The position numbers were made by a program, and so were the translations under genes. Below are positions 33,113 to 41,405 of a stretch of 64,000 nucleotides of DNA, piece by piece. The stretch lies in contig CP051234.1 of assembly GCA_017792465.1 (NCBI GenBank), forward strand, positions 3,318,501-3,382,500, given 5' to 3'. The stretch comes from Filomicrobium sp. GTDB taxonomy: Bacteria; Pseudomonadota; Alphaproteobacteria; Rhizobiales; Hyphomicrobiaceae. How positions within the stretch are numbered: position 1 is the first letter of the stretch; each line of letters begins with the position of its first letter. The notes under the pieces were generated by a model, which was not told where the DNA came from, did no database searches, and worked only from the letters and a program-made list of their open reading frames with translations.

Positions 33113-33137
33113 AACCCTCGTGGACTAATAAGGTTCC
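33113..33137 (-). promoter_or_regulatory. EcfG-type promoter for the Crp-like regulator
   Basis: Minus strand GGAAC, 17 bases, GTT preceded by G; 50 bases before the start at 33063. Confidence 0.6.
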
Positions 33138-33240
33138 CGCACTCGGCCAATTGCGCGGCTATGGAGCGCTTGCTTCCGAGGGGCGGCACACGTATGAATT
33201 TTGGCGTGGTGGCAGAATGCCCCGTTAGTATGGAGCAGGT

Positions 33241-33786
33241 ATGGGTCCTCGACGACGCGCACTTAAAAGCGCGACCGAGGCAGCTCACGGCGCACTTGAC
33301 AGAAGTCTCGGCCCGATAACCGATCGAGCTGCCTATCTAAACTATCTTCGCGTCATGACGGCATTTCGAATTGGTGTCGAGGGTCAGCTCGCGAAACGAT
33401 CGGCGAACGGGCCGGTTTCAGTTCTTGAACTCAGTGGGGATCTCGTCGCCGACTGCCAAGACCTTCAAGTCATCGCACCACCTGCGCCACCGTTTGAACT
33501 TGGCGATCGCGATGAAGACGTTATGGGCACGCTTTACGTCCTTGAGGGATCTGCTCTGGGTGCTCGTGTGCTGATTGGTCAGGCCGAGGCATTGGGGTTG
33601 GATGCAACGTTTGGGGCGCGTCATTTGGCGAGGCAGGTGAAGGCCGGTGACCGGTGGGTCGAATTCCAGGCTATCCTGGAGACGACTGACGGTCTGGATG
33701 TCGATGCTTTGATTGCCGCGGCGCTTAGGGTTTTTGCCTTCGGGCAGTCTGTAGCAGAGGCGGAGTTGAATGCCGAGTCAGGTTGA
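33241..33786 (+). CDS. bphO: Biliverdin-forming heme oxygenase
   Basis: A 181-residue bacterial heme oxygenase. It opens heme to biliverdin, iron and CO, giving the chromophore for the phytochrome encoded next. The proximal ligand is His16 (LKSATEAAHGALD), and the distal-helix signature GTLYVLEGSALGARVL near 96-111 includes the Gly/Ser flexible stretch. An AGCAGGT site precedes the ATG. The last 17 bases overlap the start of bphP, so the two are translationally coupled. The symbol is given by context with bphP. Confidence 0.9.
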   Translation: MGPRRRALKSATEAAHGALDRSLGPITDRAAYLNYLRVMTAFRIGVEGQLAKRSANGPVSVLELSGDLVADCQDLQVIAPPAPPFELGDRDEDVMGTLYVLEGSALGARVLIGQAEALGLDATFGARHLARQVKAGDRWVEFQAILETTDGLDVDALIAAALRVFAFGQSVAEAELNAESG

Positions 33787-36316
33787 TCTGACCACTTGCG
33801 ATAAAGAGCCGATCCACATACCGGGCAGCATACAGGTTCACGGGTGCTTGCTGGTGTGTGATGCTGGTGGCGGCAAGGTCCTACGCTTCTCGGAAAATGC
33901 GATCGCGATGCTGAGCCTTGACGGTGCTCCGAACGGCAAGGCGCTGCGTGACTTGTTCCCTCCCGATGTGGTCCATGAACTGTTGAACGGATTGGCCAAG
34001 TCGTCCGATCCTCGCCGCCCCGGCCTATTGCGGAATTTGTCGATGGGTGCGGCGGGCGAGTTCGATATCGCGTGCCACACGTATCAAGGGCTTGCTCTGT
34101 TCGAGTTTGAGCCGGTCGCTATAGGGACGCAGCAAGGCGATCCATTGGAGATCGCAAGAGCGTTGATCGCGAAAACGCTGGGCCTCGACGATGAAGGCGC
34201 GCTTTTGAAAAAAGTTCCGCGCTTTCTCCAGGCTCTGCTCGGTTACGACCGGGTGATGATGTATAAGTTTGGTGACGATGGATCGGGCAAGGTCGTTGGC
34301 GAAGCCAAGACGCCGAAGCTGGAATCCTTTCTTGGGCAGTATTTTCCGGCCGCCGACATCCCTGCGCAGGCGCGCGCTTTGTATCTTCAAAATACCATCC
34401 GGATCATTACCGATTCGGCTGGAAACAAGAGTGTCATCGTTCCGGAAACCGATGCCTCCGGCGCACCGCTCGATCTTTCGTTTGCTCACCTTCGCAGCGT
34501 TTCACCGATCCATCTGGAATATCTGCGCAACATGGGCGTCGCGGCGTCGATGTCGATTTCGATCATTGTCGAAGGCAAGCTGTGGGGGCTTATTGCCTGC
34601 CACCATTATTCGCCCAAGACCTTGAACATGTCGCAACGCGTTGCAGCGGAACTTTTCGGAGATTTCCTGTCGCTGCATCTGACGTCGGTCTATCATCGCG
34701 ACCGGGCTGATACGACGCTGCGCATGCGCGAGGCGCTGGATCGGATTTTGGCAACGACGACCTTCCACAACTCGGCGGAAGAGTTCCTGCGCGAATCCCT
34801 TCCCGATCTGATGACTGTCGTGGCGTCAGATGGCGTCGGGCTATGGATGAACGGTCAGTGGAGCTCTCAAGGCTCGGCGCCACCACCGCAATTTGTGCCG
34901 AAGCTTTCGCGTCTTGCCGCTGAGGCTTGCGACAACGCGGTTTGGGCGACGCACGCACTGTCTGAGCGGATTCCGCAGGCGGAGGATTTTTCATCGGATG
35001 CCGCCGGTGTCATGGCCATTCCGCTGTCACTCACGCAACCGGACTTTCTGTTCTATTTCCGCAAGGAGAAGCTACAGACCTTGGAATGGGCCGGCGATCC
35101 CAACAAGGTTTATACGACCGGGCCGAATGGCGATCGGCTGACGCCCAGAAAGAGCTTCGCGGTTTGGAAGGAGACAGTCAAAGGCCAGTCAGACCCGTGG
35201 ACGGAAAGCGATCGCAGTGCCGCCAATGCCGTTATGCATGGCATTCGCGAAGTGATGATGCGGCACAGCGAGATTCTCAGCAAAGAGCGCAAGAAGTCCG
35301 AAGTGCGGATGCGTGTGCTGAACGACGAACTCAATCACCGGGTCAAGAATATCCTGGCGTTGATCAAATCGCTTGTGAATCAGCCTGTGGGCAATGCGGA
35401 GAGCATCGAAGCGTTCGTGAAAGGCCTCAAGGGTCGTATTCTTGCGCTTTCGCATGCGCACGATCAGGTCGTTCGATCGGACGGCGGTGGCATGTTGCGG
35501 CAGTTGCTGCAAGCGGAGTTGTCGCCGTACATGTCGAACCAGGTGCAGTTGACGGGACGAGACGTCGGTCTGGATTCGCGCGCATATTCGGTGCTGGCCT
35601 TGGTCATTCACGAACTGGCGACGAACGCTGCGAAGTACGGCAGTTTGTCGACGACCGAAGGGCGTTTGGACGTGAACTGGTCGCAGTCGGATCAGGGATT
35701 GCACATCAACTGGCGCGAGCAAGGTGGCCCGCCGGTTCGTGCGCCTCAGCGTCAGGGTTTTGGATCGGTTCTGCTCGGCCGCAGTATTCCTTATGATCTG
35801 CAAGGCGAGTCCAACGTCGAATATCTGGAGACGGGCGTCACTGCGGAATTCCTGATTCCATCCAAGTTTGTGATCGAACTGCCTGAGCAAATTTTGGCTG
35901 CGGCGAAGCCGAAAATGGCGCTGCCTGCAGAGGTGGTGAGCATCGAAGGGTCTTCTGTTCTGATTGTCGAAGACCAGCTTGTCATCGCCTTGGAAGCTGA
36001 AGACATGCTGCGCGAACTCGGCGCCACGTCTTTGACGACGGTGGGCACGGCTGCCGATGCGCTAACCGCAATTGACGCTTCCCCGCCTGACTTCGTTGTT
36101 CTCGACGTCAACCTGGGCTCAAGCAATTCGCTGGCTGTCGCCGACGAGCTTAAACTGCGGAATATTCCGTTCGTTTTCGCGACTGGTTATGGCGATTCGG
36201 TTATGATCCCCGACCCGCTGCGAGATGTTTACATTGTCCGCAAGCCCTATACGTCGGAGGCTCTTGAACAAGGTCTGCAGCAGGCTGCCGCCGATTGCAA
36301 TCGGAGCGTAGAATAG
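33770..36316 (+). CDS. bphP: Bacteriophytochrome: PAS-GAF-PHY-HWE kinase-receiver
   Basis: An 848-residue red/far-red light sensor kinase. The biliverdin attaches to Cys10 (DLTTCDKEPIH). The PAS (about 10-115), GAF (130-315, with PAADIP at 193-198 and the chromophore-pocket His240) and PHY (325-500, with the tongue motif PRKSF at 459-463) domains make the photosensor. The kinase is HWE-type: His523 in ELNHRVKNILAL, N-box LVIHELATNAAKYGSL, and GFGSVLLGRSI. A C-terminal receiver (about 728-845) has Asp779 as phosphoacceptor and Lys825 in VRKPY. The fused receiver makes it a hybrid kinase whose phosphate may be passed on or held as a sink. It may modulate PhyR, though that is inference. Confidence 0.95.
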   Translation: MPSQVDLTTCDKEPIHIPGSIQVHGCLLVCDAGGGKVLRFSENAIAMLSLDGAPNGKALRDLFPPDVVHELLNGLAKSSDPRRPGLLRNLSMGAAGEFDIACHTYQGLALFEFEPVAIGTQQGDPLEIARALIAKTLGLDDEGALLKKVPRFLQALLGYDRVMMYKFGDDGSGKVVGEAKTPKLESFLGQYFPAADIPAQARALYLQNTIRIITDSAGNKSVIVPETDASGAPLDLSFAHLRSVSPIHLEYLRNMGVAASMSISIIVEGKLWGLIACHHYSPKTLNMSQRVAAELFGDFLSLHLTSVYHRDRADTTLRMREALDRILATTTFHNSAEEFLRESLPDLMTVVASDGVGLWMNGQWSSQGSAPPPQFVPKLSRLAAEACDNAVWATHALSERIPQAEDFSSDAAGVMAIPLSLTQPDFLFYFRKEKLQTLEWAGDPNKVYTTGPNGDRLTPRKSFAVWKETVKGQSDPWTESDRSAANAVMHGIREVMMRHSEILSKERKKSEVRMRVLNDELNHRVKNILALIKSLVNQPVGNAESIEAFVKGLKGRILALSHAHDQVVRSDGGGMLRQLLQAELSPYMSNQVQLTGRDVGLDSRAYSVLALVIHELATNAAKYGSLSTTEGRLDVNWSQSDQGLHINWREQGGPPVRAPQRQGFGSVLLGRSIPYDLQGESNVEYLETGVTAEFLIPSKFVIELPEQILAAAKPKMALPAEVVSIEGSSVLIVEDQLVIALEAEDMLRELGATSLTTVGTAADALTAIDASPPDFVVLDVNLGSSNSLAVADELKLRNIPFVFATGYGDSVMIPDPLRDVYIVRKPYTSEALEQGLQQAAADCNRSVE

Positions 36317-36376
36317 AGCGATAGGCATGTAGCTGGCGGTTCCCGCGCGGGCGACACCGATACTCCAAAGGCAAGA

Positions 36377-36410
36377 CGCCCCGAATGCGAGGGGTTTCGC
36401 GTTCGGGGCG
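36377..36410. terminator. Bidirectional terminator between bphP and degP
   Basis: A 13-pair stem (36377-36389 with 36398-36410, one G-U pair) with an 8-base loop, flanked by CTTCTT on one side and TCTT on the other strand. It serves two convergent genes. Confidence 0.78.
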
Positions 36411-36437
36411 CTTCTTGGTCGGCACTGACAGGTTTTG

Positions 36438-38021
36438 TTAGCCGACCGGGAGGGCGACGTAGCGCTCGTTATCGGAGTGCTGGATCAGAGCCAGCGTATG
36501 TTGGCGTCCGTGCTTCTTGGCATTTCTGATCGCGGCTTCCAGGTCCCCGGGCGTGGCGATCGTCTGGTTGCCAACCTTCTTGATGACATCACCGGCCTGG
36601 ATCCCCAGATCGGCGGCTGGTCCGCTCGGATCGACGGCGAGGACTGCGACGCCGGTATCGCCTGCGCCTTCGACGCTGGAGGCTGGGGCGATCTTGATGC
36701 CGAGTTCAGAAACCGCGCTTTCTGAATCCGCAGCGGAGGCAACCTTCTGCGGCTCGTTTTTCATCTGTCCAAGGTGGACTGAGAGGTCTTCGGTCTTACC
36801 GTTTCTGAAGATGGTCAGGCCGACACGGGTTCCCGGAGCCAGATTGGCAATCTTGCGGGCCAGATCGCGGGCGTCCTTGATGTTGTCGTCACCGACCTTG
36901 GTGATGATGTCGCCCGATTTCAGACCGGCTGTGGCTGCGGGGCTATCTGGCTGCGGCGCGGAGATGAGTGCGCCGTGCGCCGACTTCAGACCGAGGCTAT
37001 CGGCGATCGGAGCTGTGACCGGCTGCACTTGAACACCGAGCCAACCGCGTTCGACGTGACCTTTGGTGCGCAACTGAGACACGACTTCGGTCACGACCGG
37101 GGCGGGGATGTCGAAGGCGATGCCGACGTTGCCGCCGGATGGTGAAAAGATCGCGGTGTTGACGCCGATAACCTCGCCATCAAGGTTGAAGGTTGGGCCG
37201 CCGGAGTTGCCGCGGTTGACGGAGGCGTCGATCTGGATGAAGTCGTCATAAGGACCGCTGCCGATGTCACGTCCCTTGGCGGAGACGATCCCGGCCGTTA
37301 CCGTGCCGCCTAGGCCGAAGGGGTTCCCCATAGCGACGACCCACGAGCCGATTGGAGGCGTCGAATCCGAAAGCTTGACGTAGGGGAAGTCGGAGCGTCC
37401 AGAAACTTTCAGTAGTGCAACGTCGGTTTTTGGATCGGTGCCGACCACTTTGGCCGGTAGCGTCGTGCCATCGTCCATTACGATCTCGACGTCGACGGCG
37501 TTGTCGACGACGTGGTTGTTGGTGACCAGATAACCGTCAGGCGAAATAAAGAAGGCGGAGCCTTGTCCGCGGATAATCTGTGGCTTCGAGGGCGCGCTTT
37601 GCCAGCCCTGGCCTTGTCCTTGATCGCCGAACTGAGGGAAGAGCTTTTCAAATGGCGTTCCCTTGAAAGGGTTTTGGCCTTGAGCCATCGACAACTGCGG
37701 TTCGGATTTGGCTTTGACGCGGACCGATACGACGGCAGGCTTGAGCGCTTTGACAAGGTCGACGAAGTTCGGCATCTGCGCCGTCTTCATCGTTTCCGTA
37801 TTGGTGAGCAGTTCCGATTGAGGCGCGCCTTTCGAGGCCAGAGCCTGGGCGCTGGTGATTGGGCCGGCCGCAAGCATGGTGGCGATGAGCGCGGCGGCGG
37901 CGACGCCTGTGAAAAGCTGACCGCGCTTAGTCTTCAGTGGGGATCGGCTATGCGGTGGTTCACCGATCGGCTCGGCTGAAACGGATTTCGATTGGGGGGA
38001 CTTTGTTCCATCGTCTTTCAT
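36438..38021 (-). CDS. degP: DegP/HtrA-type periplasmic serine protease
   Basis: A 527-residue Do-type protease and chaperone for misfolded envelope proteins. A Lys/Arg-rich N-terminus is followed by a membrane/signal helix (about 38-58). The catalytic triad is His170 (VTNNHVVD), Asp200 (PKTDVALL) and Ser273 (NRGNSGGPTF). Two PDZ domains follow at about 300-395 and 435-520. The long, charged cytoplasmic N-terminus suggests the helix may stay uncleaved. I place the start at 38021, which has CAGGAG upstream; an open frame extends 57 codons further without a ribosome site. No sigmaE-type regulator is adjacent. Confidence 0.93.
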   Translation of the reverse strand: MKDDGTKSPQSKSVSAEPIGEPPHSRSPLKTKRGQLFTGVAAAALIATMLAAGPITSAQALASKGAPQSELLTNTETMKTAQMPNFVDLVKALKPAVVSVRVKAKSEPQLSMAQGQNPFKGTPFEKLFPQFGDQGQGQGWQSAPSKPQIIRGQGSAFFISPDGYLVTNNHVVDNAVDVEIVMDDGTTLPAKVVGTDPKTDVALLKVSGRSDFPYVKLSDSTPPIGSWVVAMGNPFGLGGTVTAGIVSAKGRDIGSGPYDDFIQIDASVNRGNSGGPTFNLDGEVIGVNTAIFSPSGGNVGIAFDIPAPVVTEVVSQLRTKGHVERGWLGVQVQPVTAPIADSLGLKSAHGALISAPQPDSPAATAGLKSGDIITKVGDDNIKDARDLARKIANLAPGTRVGLTIFRNGKTEDLSVHLGQMKNEPQKVASAADSESAVSELGIKIAPASSVEGAGDTGVAVLAVDPSGPAADLGIQAGDVIKKVGNQTIATPGDLEAAIRNAKKHGRQHTLALIQHSDNERYVALPVG

Positions 38022-38500
38022 TGTTCGGACTCCTGGTTTGAATGTTTTTTGGGGCGCTGCTGGACGGCGCGAGAGGAGGGAGCGGGGAGCAACCAGGATG
38101 GATCTTGTCAGGTCGCACCTATCGGGAACGTTGCCGTTTCCATAAAGGCCCGTAAGGAAGTTCACATCCGCGGGAGCGGTTGGGCTGTGCAACCTTTTCA
38201 GCTGTCATATCACTGAGTTTGGGTGCCCAGCTGCCGGTGACCTAGCAACTCATCGACCGAAAAATGCTTTTTGCCGGCCATCTGTGGGCTGAAGGCTTCG
38301 ACGTTGCGTCATCTTTAGTTTGAGGCCTGGTGAGGCGGAATAAACGCTTTCACGGCGCTTCAGCGTGGCGGCGTTCGTAAGCGTCGTTCTGGAAGTTCGA
38401 AATAGCTCGTAGCTAAAAAATGAAAATGGTTGCTGAAAATTTCATGGATGCGCAGTTTCGCGTCAAATAACGCGAAAGTTGCGACCAGGGAGCGACCCCA
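38022..38500. other. Divergent promoter region between degP and xsc
   Basis: No gene is present. The right end holds an 11-base near-palindrome TGAAAATTTCA at 38434-38444 and a perfect inverted repeat at 38456-38477, both just before xsc and probably part of its control region. No EcfG-type promoter faces xsc or degP. Confidence 0.5.
38456..38477. promoter_or_regulatory. Inverted repeat immediately upstream of xsc
   Basis: TTTCGCGT, 6 bases, ACGCGAAA: a perfect 8+8 repeat ending 23 bases before the xsc ATG. It could be an operator or a hairpin in the xsc leader. The run of A/T in the spacer favours a protein-binding site. Confidence 0.55.
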
Positions 38501-40282
38501 ATGAAGATGACGACGGAAGAGGCTTTTATCAAAGTGCTGCAGGCTCACGGCATCGACAATGCCTTTGGCATTATCGGTTCGGCCATGATGCCGATCTCGG
38601 ATCTCTTCCCGGCAGCCGGAATTAAATTCTGGGACTGTGCCCACGAAGTGAATGCCGGTATGATTGCTGACGGCTACACGCGCTCGACGGGCAAGATGTC
38701 GATGGCGATTGCTCAGAACGGTCCGGGCATCACCAACATGGTGACGCCGATCATCACGGCCTACTGGAACCATACACCGTTGCTTCTGGTGACGCCTCAG
38801 GCTTCCAACAAGACGATCGGCCAAGGCGGCTTCCAGGAAGTTCAGCAGATGGCGATGTTTGAAGATTGCGTCTGCTATCAGGAAGAAGTTCGCGATGCAT
38901 CGCGCATTGCCGAAGTCTTGAACCGCGTCATTCTGAAAGCCTTCCGCGGTTCGGCGCCAGCTCAAATTAACGTTCCGCGCGATATTTGGACCCAGGTGAT
39001 CGATATCGATCTGCCGCAGATCGTGAAGATCGAACATCCGCCAGGCGATCCGGATGCCATCGCGCAAGCTGCGGCGTTGCTGTCTTCAGCCAAGTTCCCG
39101 GTCATCCTTAATGGCGCTGGTGTGATCCTCGCGGGGGCAATTCCTGCGTCTGCCGCGCTGGCCGAGAAGCTTTCGGCGCCGGTGTGCTGCAACTATCAGC
39201 ACAACGATGCATTCCCTGGTGGGCATCCGCTTTATTGCGGTCCGCTGGGTTATAACGGCTCGAAGGCCGGGATGGAGATGATCTCGAAGGCGGATGTGGT
39301 TCTCGCCTTGGGCACGCGTCTCAACCCGTTCTCATCGCTGCCTGCCTATCAGACGGAATACTGGCCGAAAGACGCCAAGATCATTCAGGTCGACATCAAT
39401 GCCGACCGTATTGGTCTGACCAAGCGTGTGGCCGTCGGTATCCAGGGCGATGCCCGCAAGGTTGCCGAAGAGATCCTGGCGAAGCTCGATCCGACAGCTG
39501 GTGATGCCGGCCGCGAAGATCGCCTCGCCATGGTGGCGCAGACCAAGTCGCGCTGGGCGCAGCAGCTGTCTTCGATGGATCACGAAGACGACGATCCGGG
39601 TGTCACGTGGAACGCGCGTGCCCGTGATCGCGAGCCTGATCGGATGAGCCCGCGTCAGGCATGGCGCGCCATTCAGGCGGCTCTGCCGGAGGACGTGATC
39701 ATCTCCACCGACATCGGCAACAACTGCGCCATCGGTAATGCCTATCCGGTCTTTGAAAAGGGCCGCAGATATCTGTCGCCAGGTTTGTTCGGGCCATGCG
39801 GTTACGGCCTGCCATCAATTCTTGGCGCCAAGATCGGCTGTCCCGATGTGCCTTGCGTCGGCTTCGCAGGCGATGGTGCGTTCGGCATCTCGATGAACGA
39901 GATGACGGCATGCGGTCGCAACGACTGGGAGCCGATCACGATGGTGATCTTCCGCAACTATCAATGGGGTGCGGAAAAGCGCAACACGACGCTTTGGTTC
40001 GATGACAACTTTGTCGGTACCGAGCTTAACCTCGGTGTCGACTACGCCAAGGTTGCCGATGCTTGCGGCCTCAAAGGCGTCAGAGTGTTGACGACCGATG
40101 AGCTGACGGAAGCTCTGCGCACGGCCATCAAGGAACAGATGGAGAATCGCGTCACGACCTTTATCGAGGTCGTTTTGAACCAGGAACTGGGCGAGCCGTT
40201 CCGTCGCGACGCCATGAAGACGCCGAATGTCGTCGCCGGCATCGACCGCGAAGACATGCGTCCGCAAACACCGCGGGTTTGA
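38501..40282 (+). CDS. xsc: Sulfoacetaldehyde acetyltransferase
   Basis: A 593-residue thiamine-diphosphate enzyme that converts sulfoacetaldehyde and phosphate to acetyl phosphate and sulfite in the cytoplasm, the central desulfonation step for C2 sulfonates. The glutamate that activates the cofactor is Glu49 (CAHEVNAGM). The GDG...N cofactor motif begins at GDGAFGISMNEMTACGRN near 453. The family-specific NNCAIGNAYP and FRNYQWGAEKRN segments distinguish Xsc from acetolactate synthases. The start has a CAGGGAG site. The next gene is pta, which uses its product; soeABC, which would remove its sulfite, follows. Confidence 0.97.
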   Translation: MKMTTEEAFIKVLQAHGIDNAFGIIGSAMMPISDLFPAAGIKFWDCAHEVNAGMIADGYTRSTGKMSMAIAQNGPGITNMVTPIITAYWNHTPLLLVTPQASNKTIGQGGFQEVQQMAMFEDCVCYQEEVRDASRIAEVLNRVILKAFRGSAPAQINVPRDIWTQVIDIDLPQIVKIEHPPGDPDAIAQAAALLSSAKFPVILNGAGVILAGAIPASAALAEKLSAPVCCNYQHNDAFPGGHPLYCGPLGYNGSKAGMEMISKADVVLALGTRLNPFSSLPAYQTEYWPKDAKIIQVDINADRIGLTKRVAVGIQGDARKVAEEILAKLDPTAGDAGREDRLAMVAQTKSRWAQQLSSMDHEDDDPGVTWNARARDREPDRMSPRQAWRAIQAALPEDVIISTDIGNNCAIGNAYPVFEKGRRYLSPGLFGPCGYGLPSILGAKIGCPDVPCVGFAGDGAFGISMNEMTACGRNDWEPITMVIFRNYQWGAEKRNTTLWFDDNFVGTELNLGVDYAKVADACGLKGVRVLTTDELTEALRTAIKEQMENRVTTFIEVVLNQELGEPFRRDAMKTPNVVAGIDREDMRPQTPRV

Positions 40283-40364
40283 CCCTACTCTTGCGGCAAC
40301 TGGGGGCGCGGTTCTGCTGCGCCCTCTTCTTCACTTTCCCTCAGCTCTTCTCCTCGGTCGACCG

Positions 40365-41405
40365 ATGACGCTGCTTGACGATATCTGCAATGCATCTCGG
40401 GAAGCATGTCCGCGCATCGTCCTGTCCGAAGGTGCCGATCTGCGCGTGATCGAAGCGGCTTTGCGGGCGAAGGCCGACGGGCTGGTGACGCCTGTCCTGG
40501 TTGGCAATGAGCAGGACATTCGCGACCAACTCGCAAAACAAAATGGCTTGGATCAGTTCGAGGTCCATGACCCTTTAACGTCCAAGAAGCTGGACGAGTA
40601 TGCTGCGGCTTATTTCGAGCTGCGCCGCCATCGTGGCGTCAGTGCGGATGATGCGCTGAAAGCGATGGAGACCGGTCTTGGCTTCGCCGCGATGATGGTG
40701 CGCCGCGGGGACGCCGATGGGACGATCGGAGGCGCTGTCGCAACGACAGCCGAAACGGTGCGGACCGCGCTGCAGATCATCGGCAAGGCTGACGATGTCG
40801 ATGTGGTGTCGAGCTGCTTCTTGATGCTCTTGAAGGAGCCTTTTCAGAGGCCGGTGGTGTTCGCGGATTGCGGCCTCATCATGCAGCCGACTTCTCAGGA
40901 ACTCGCTAACATCGCGATTGCGTCTGCAAAGTCGCTGAAGGCTTTGGCCGGCCAGGAGCCGCGGGTTGCGATGCTGTCGTTTTCAACGATGGGCAGTGCC
41001 GATCCCGATGCGCATGAATCGATCAACCGCATCCGCAAAGCGATTGAGTTGATCAAGGAGCGGGCGCCGGATTTGGTTGTCGACGGTGAGATCCAATTCG
41101 ATGCGGCCATCATTCCGGAAATTGCCGCGCGCAAGGCCCCTTCGTCGGTGCTGCAGGGCGATGCCAACGTCTTCGTTTTTCCGAGTCTGAGCGCCGGCAA
41201 CCTAGGCTACAAAATTGCCGAGCGGATCGGCGGGGCAATTGCTCTTGGCCCGATCCTGCAAGGCCTGGCGCACCCGGCAAACGATCTGTCTCGCGGCTGC
41301 AGTGCGCAAGACGTCTATCAAATGATTGCAATTACCGGTGCACAGGCCGCTTCACTCAAGAATGCTAACGGTGCCGATGAAGAAAGGCGCGCCCGTGTCA
41401 GGTGA
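40365..41405 (+). CDS. pta: Phosphate acetyltransferase
   Basis: A 346-residue PTA-type enzyme that converts acetyl phosphate plus CoA to acetyl-CoA, completing carbon assimilation from the Xsc reaction. It is the short form lacking the N-terminal DRTGG/AAA regions of E. coli Pta. Conserved parts are RIVLSEGADLRVIEAA at the N-terminus, MMVRRGDADGTIGGAVATTAETVR in the middle (about 110-133), and the C-terminal NVFVFPSLSAGNLGYKI segment with GPILQG. The ATG at 40365 lacks a strong ribosome site but is the first Met after xsc that fits the family. Its end overlaps the start of soeA. Confidence 0.94.
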   Translation: MTLLDDICNASREACPRIVLSEGADLRVIEAALRAKADGLVTPVLVGNEQDIRDQLAKQNGLDQFEVHDPLTSKKLDEYAAAYFELRRHRGVSADDALKAMETGLGFAAMMVRRGDADGTIGGAVATTAETVRTALQIIGKADDVDVVSSCFLMLLKEPFQRPVVFADCGLIMQPTSQELANIAIASAKSLKALAGQEPRVAMLSFSTMGSADPDAHESINRIRKAIELIKERAPDLVVDGEIQFDAAIIPEIAARKAPSSVLQGDANVFVFPSLSAGNLGYKIAERIGGAIALGPILQGLAHPANDLSRGCSAQDVYQMIAITGAQAASLKNANGADEERRARVR

